DNA from: Streptomyces sp. PTY087I2
GTDB taxonomy: Bacteria; Actinomycetota; Actinomycetes; Streptomycetales; Streptomycetaceae
Assembly: GCF_001687325.1 (NCBI RefSeq)
Contig: NZ_LZRD01000047.1
Span: 1 to 34,952, forward strand
Reading direction: 5' to 3'
DNA length: 34,952 nt
The notes under the pieces are model-generated. The model was not told the origin of the DNA, searched no databases, and saw nothing but the letters and a program-made list of their open reading frames with translations. Below, in pieces: positions 32,074 through 34,952 of this stretch. A program made the position numbers and the translations under genes. Each line of letters opens with the position of its first letter. Position 1 is the stretch's first letter.

Positions 32074-32895
32074 GTGCTCTGTACCCGTTGCCGTATCCGA
32101 ACGGCCGTCACCGACGACGGCCTGTGCACCTTCTGCTCGGGCACCCGGCCCGCGATGCCGGGCGGCCTGATGGCCCCGGTCTCCGGGCCCGGGGGCTGGG
32201 GGGTGGGCACCTGGCCGCGTTCGCCCGTCGGCCTCGCCCGGGCGGTGACGGCGCTGCTCGGCGTGGTGATCGCCGCCGACCTGTTCGCCATCGGCACCGG
32301 ACTGCATCTGCGCGGCCTCTGGCAGCGGTCGGCGACGGACGGCTCCCCGGACATCCACGGCAAGGCCGGCGACACGGCCGAGACGCTGTACGGCGTCGCG
32401 GCCCTCTCCCAGGGGGTGACGCTGCTGGCCACCGCCGTCGTCTTCATCATCTGGTTCCACCGGACCCGCCGGAACGCCGAGGTCTTCGACCCCTCCGTGC
32501 AGCGCATGGGCCCGGGCTGGGCGGTGGGCGGCTGGTTCGTCCCCGTGGCCAACTTCTGGTTCCCCTACCGCGTCGCGAGCGGAGTGTGGGAGGCCAGCGC
32601 GCAGACCCGCCCGGACGGGGGCTGGCGCACGGTGCCCCGGACCCCGCTCAACCTGTGGTGGGGCGCGTGGGTCGCGAGCCTCCTCTTCACCCGGGTCACC
32701 GGGAGCATGTGGGAGCGGGCGGAGGACCCGGAGGCGATCGTACGGGCCGGGGGCCTGGTGGCGGCCTCGGACGCGGTGGACATCGTCGCCGCCGTTCTCG
32801 CCATCCTCTACGTCCGCGCCGTGACCCGGATGCAGGTCGAACGGGCCCTGCACGGAGTGGCGCCCGCCCCGGCGGCTCCGGGAGCACCCAGGTGA
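32074..32895 (+). CDS. DUF4328 membrane protein with N-terminal zinc-ribbon
   Basis: This 273-aa protein begins with a short four-cysteine knuckle (CTRC ... CTFC, residues 3-21) likely to bind zinc. About four transmembrane helices follow. The central region WFHRTRRNAEVFDPS ... MGPGWAVGGWFVPVANFWFPYRV is the DUF4328 signature. The function is unknown. GTG 32074 is preferred over ATG 32014 because GGGGGGA lies 7 nt before it and the zinc ribbon starts there. It is followed 66 bases later by a gene in the same direction. Confidence 0.85.
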   Translation: MLCTRCRIRTAVTDDGLCTFCSGTRPAMPGGLMAPVSGPGGWGVGTWPRSPVGLARAVTALLGVVIAADLFAIGTGLHLRGLWQRSATDGSPDIHGKAGDTAETLYGVAALSQGVTLLATAVVFIIWFHRTRRNAEVFDPSVQRMGPGWAVGGWFVPVANFWFPYRVASGVWEASAQTRPDGGWRTVPRTPLNLWWGAWVASLLFTRVTGSMWERAEDPEAIVRAGGLVAASDAVDIVAAVLAILYVRAVTRMQVERALHGVAPAPAAPGAPR

Positions 32896-32961
32896 CGCCC
32901 GGTCCTAAGTGACGATTTTCAGCCATTCGGCGCAGTATCCGGTAGACCGAGGGAGACGTCG

Positions 32962-33540
32962 ATGAGTCTGCTGGAACTGATCGAACGGGCCGACGAGCGC
33001 GCGCTGGCCGCCGGGGCGCTGGCCTGCCTGGACCGCTGCCTGCCGCTGCTCGCGGGGACCGGGGCGGAGCCTCTGCGCCCCCTCTGGGCGAGCTGCGAGA
33101 ACGGACAGGATTGGGCCATCCGGCTCGCGGCGGCACGTACGGAGATGGAGCAGGCGTCGGTCCCCGACGGCCCGGCCGCGCTCGTACGGGCCATGCTCGG
33201 CGCGGCCCCCTCCGACTTCGCCGCCGTACCGCTGAGGGAGTGGGCCGACGCCTGCTCGCTGGTCGCGCTCCGGATCCACGGCCGGTTCGACGCCCCGGAC
33301 GGGGACGTGCCGCCGGACGAGGAGGACCTGCTCAAGGCGGCCCGCGGCGGCGAACCCGCGGCCGTGGGCCCGCTGGTCGCGGGGGAGCTGGAACGGCAGA
33401 TCAGGATCCTGGAGATCCTCGCGGAGACCACCGGCACGGCGGGCAGCGGCGCCGGCCTCCGCAAGGCGCTGGACCTGTCCACGGAGGGCCGCCGGGTGCT
33501 GCGCGCGGTGATGTCACGACGGGCCAGGGGCCGGACCTGA
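32962..33540 (+). CDS. Helical protein of unknown function
   Basis: This 192-aa protein is soluble, rich in Ala/Leu/Glu/Arg and predicted almost all helical, with no signal peptide or membrane helix. It contains LLELIERADERALAAGALACLDRCLPLL at the N-terminus and LERQIRILEILAETTGTAG near the C-terminus. I do not recognise the family. The start is well supported by GAGGGAGAC (32949-32957) before ATG. A bidirectional terminator follows. Confidence 0.75.
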   Translation: MSLLELIERADERALAAGALACLDRCLPLLAGTGAEPLRPLWASCENGQDWAIRLAAARTEMEQASVPDGPAALVRAMLGAAPSDFAAVPLREWADACSLVALRIHGRFDAPDGDVPPDEEDLLKAARGGEPAAVGPLVAGELERQIRILEILAETTGTAGSGAGLRKALDLSTEGRRVLRAVMSRRARGRT

Positions 33541-33557
33541 GCCCCGCCGCACAAGCG

Positions 33558-33597
33558 GTACGGGTGTCACGGACGAGCCCGTCCGCGACACCCGTAC
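33558..33597. terminator. Bidirectional terminator
   Basis: A long hairpin: GTACGGGTGTC (33558-33568) pairs with GACACCCGTAC (33587-33597), and CGGACG (33570-33575) pairs with CGTCCG (33580-33585) around a 4-nt loop. It lies between convergent genes. Confidence 0.85.
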
Positions 33598-33618
33598 GCC
33601 ACAGTCATCGGCCGGGCG

Positions 33619-33837
33619 TCACTTCGCCGCGTCCAGAGCCGCCAGGGCCTGCGCCCACCCGACGTACTTCAGTGCGGCGAGATCGGCGACGGTCACCACA
33701 CCGAACGCCTCCTTGAGCAGGGCACCCTGACGGTCCGAGACCCCCTTGAGCGCGGACACCGGAGCCGCCAGCACCTCGGGCACACTCTTGTCCGCCCACG
33801 CCTTGTCCAGCACCTTGTCCAGGTCGATCGAAGCCAC
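33619..33837 (-). CDS. Small helix-hairpin-helix-like protein
   Basis: This 72-aa protein is soluble. The central part, LKGVSDRQGALLKEAFGVVTV followed by ADLAALKYVGWA, reads like a helix-hairpin-helix unit (a G-h-x-x-x-x-A-L-L pattern then G-h-x-T-h-x-D-L). This suggests DNA contact or a scaffold role, but no named family is recognised. The start is GTG 33837 with AAGGGGAA upstream on its strand. A perfect palindrome, GTAGATCTAC (33857-33866), lies about 20 bases upstream and could be an operator. Confidence 0.7.
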   Translation of the reverse strand: MASIDLDKVLDKAWADKSVPEVLAAPVSALKGVSDRQGALLKEAFGVVTVADLAALKYVGWAQALAALDAAK

Positions 33838-34219
33838 GCGCGTTCCCCTTTTCCCAGTAGATCTACAGGCGTGTAGAGCCTAGGAGGGGAGGGCAGGCCG
33901 CACCGTGCACAGTCGGGAAATCACCTGCGAAAGTCCGAAAGCCGCCCGGTCACCGACCTGCCAGGGGCCCCGGAATCGAGGGCGGGCCCACGAGTGACCC
34001 GCATCACCGTCGCGCACGTGTGCTCTGCCGCACAGGCGCAGTGCCTGGCCGCAACGGCTGCGAGGAGGAGCGACGACCGGGGCCGCCACCCCCCACAGGA
34101 GAGGCCCCGGCCGTCTTCCACGGGGTCGCAGCACGACCCCGTACTCATCTCAGCGCCATGACTGCGTTTTCTGTCACACCGGAACCGTGGCCGTCGAATT
34201 GTTGCGAGTTGTACAAGTC
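33838..34219. other. Gap before the sigma factor gene with hairpins
   Basis: About 380 bases without a credible gene. Elements seen: GTAGATCTAC (33857-33866); an inverted repeat CCGGGGCC (34077-34084) / GGCCCCGG (34103-34110); and a perfect 9-bp hairpin ACGGGGTCG-CAGCA-CGACCCCGT (34120-34142). The last two could be terminators or part of a structured leader for the sigma factor. I could not match them to a known riboswitch. Confidence 0.45.
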
Positions 34220-34952
34220 ATGGACGTGGCCCCCACCGAGCACGTAGCGTGCTGGTTCGCGCAGGGTTGCGCAGCAGTTGACCAGCTGCGATTGAGGACG
34301 GCAGGGCGGGTTGAGGGAGTGCTGGGGGACGACGCGGAGCTGACTGCCGCGGTGCTCGCGGCACAGGACGGGGACGAGGACGCCTTCCGTGCTGTGTACC
34401 GTGCGGTGCACCCACGGTTGTTGGGATACATACGGACCCTGGTCGGGGAGCCGGACGCCGAGGACGTGGCGTCCGAGGCGTGGCTACAGATAGCGCGCGA
34501 CCTCGACCGGTTCAGCGGTGACGCCGACCGGTTCCGGGGCTGGGCCGCGCGGATCGCGCGCAACCGCTCGCTGGACCATCTGCGCATGCGCAGCCGCCGC
34601 CCCGCGATCGGCGGCGACGAGACCGAGCTCACCACGCGCGCCGCCGAGTCCGACACCGCGGGCGACGCCATCGAGGCCCTGGACACCGACCGCACCATGT
34701 CCCTCATCGCCCAGCTGCCGCAGGACCAGGCCGAGGCCGTCGTGCTCCGCGTGGTCGTCGGGCTCGACGCGAAGAGCGCCGCCCAGACCCTGGGCAAGCG
34801 GCCCGGCGCCGTCCGCACCGCCGCCCACCGCGGCCTCAAGCGGCTGGCCGAACTCCTCGGCGCCGACGGGCAGCCCCAGGCGCCCCGGGCCGACGGCGAC
34901 GGAGCGCTCGGCCCGGACGGCAGCGCGGACCGGCCCCCGGCGCAGGGCGGCG
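34220..34952 (+). CDS. ECF-type RNA polymerase sigma factor, 5' part
   Basis: The frame is open to the window end (244 codons seen). Region 2 is at ~54-123 (VYRAVHPRLLGYIRTLVGEP, DAEDVASEAWLQIARDLDRF, FRGWAARIARNRSLDHLRMR). Region 4 is at ~157-212 (LIAQLPQDQAEAVVLRVVVG, LDAKSAAQTLGKRPGAVRTAAHRGLKRL). A low-complexity tail begins where the window ends. The sigma domains directly follow each other, as in ECF factors. The start is uncertain: ATG 34220 lacks an SD, and GTG 34319 (VLGDDAELTAAVL) is an alternative with GAGGGA too close. An anti-sigma gene may follow outside the window. Confidence 0.88.
   Translation, partial: MDVAPTEHVACWFAQGCAAVDQLRLRTAGRVEGVLGDDAELTAAVLAAQDGDEDAFRAVYRAVHPRLLGYIRTLVGEPDAEDVASEAWLQIARDLDRFSGDADRFRGWAARIARNRSLDHLRMRSRRPAIGGDETELTTRAAESDTAGDAIEALDTDRTMSLIAQLPQDQAEAVVLRVVVGLDAKSAAQTLGKRPGAVRTAAHRGLKRLAELLGADGQPQAPRADGDGALGPDGSADRPPAQGG

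Noticed and set aside
30084..32552. 822-codon minus-strand frame
   Set aside because: Antisense shadow of the GH20 and DUF4328 genes, low complexity.
33890..34150. tRNA or known riboswitch in the gap before the sigma factor
   Set aside because: No cloverleaf or TTCNANNC T-loop, and the hairpins do not match a riboswitch core I recognise.

Overview
The window is chromosomal DNA from a Streptomyces-type actinomycete. It is very GC-rich with strong third-position GC bias, many GTG starts, terminator hairpins without U-tracts, and genes typical of the genus (DUF3017 protein, malate dehydrogenase, SCO4848-type membrane protein, four-subunit succinate dehydrogenase, DUF4328 protein, ECF sigma factor). 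I see no insertion sequence, prophage, CRISPR array, tRNA or rRNA gene. Most content looks like vertically inherited core or near-core genome with some lineage-specific blocks.

Layout. 1-3.67 kb: 3' end of a DUF3017 membrane protein with an 18-bp tandem repeat, a membrane-anchored XRE/DUF2690 regulator, and mdh. 3.8-7.0 kb: a tightly coupled three-gene unit (large membrane protein, 135-aa protein, single-pass membrane protein). Its first two members carry matching VHIG...GDHN motifs, at the C-terminus of one and near the N-terminus of the other; this is the best candidate here for an undescribed system. 7.05-10.6 kb: a divergent AhpD-like gene and MocR regulator, then a small Gly-rich lipoprotein paired with a glutathionylspermidine-synthase-like ATP-grasp enzyme. 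10.65-13.9 kb: rocD, trpS and a 2'-5' RNA ligase-like gene. 13.9-16.1 kb: a DprE2/DprE1-like pair in which the DprE1-like oxidase seems to have lost key active-site residues. 16.2-20.4 kb: BrkB-type membrane protein, D-Ala-D-Ala carboxypeptidase, a small membrane protein, and a metallophosphoesterase that looks like a dual Sec/Tat membrane protein. 20.6-25.5 kb: an orphan oligopeptide-binding protein, a TetR / DCC-thioredoxin-like / membrane protein operon controlled from a perfect 38-bp palindrome, and two uncharacterised genes. 25.6-29.05 kb: the sdhCDAB operon on the minus strand. 29.2-35 kb: a divergent OHCU-decarboxylase-like gene, a GH20 hexosaminidase preceded by a possible leader ORF, a DUF4328 protein, two small unknown proteins, and the 5' part of an ECF sigma factor gene that leaves the window.

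Functional links. mdh, sdhCDAB and rocD are central carbon and nitrogen metabolism. The carboxypeptidase, GH20 enzyme, metallophosphoesterase and DprE-like pair act on the cell envelope or glycans. Several regulators sit next to their likely targets (MocR with AhpD-like, TetR with its own operon).

A recurring feature is that at least seven genes lack a Shine-Dalgarno sequence but have a TANNNT-like -10 element 6-8 nt before the start codon, the layout expected for leaderless transcripts. Gene functions are inferred from recognisable motifs and family memory; no search was run.
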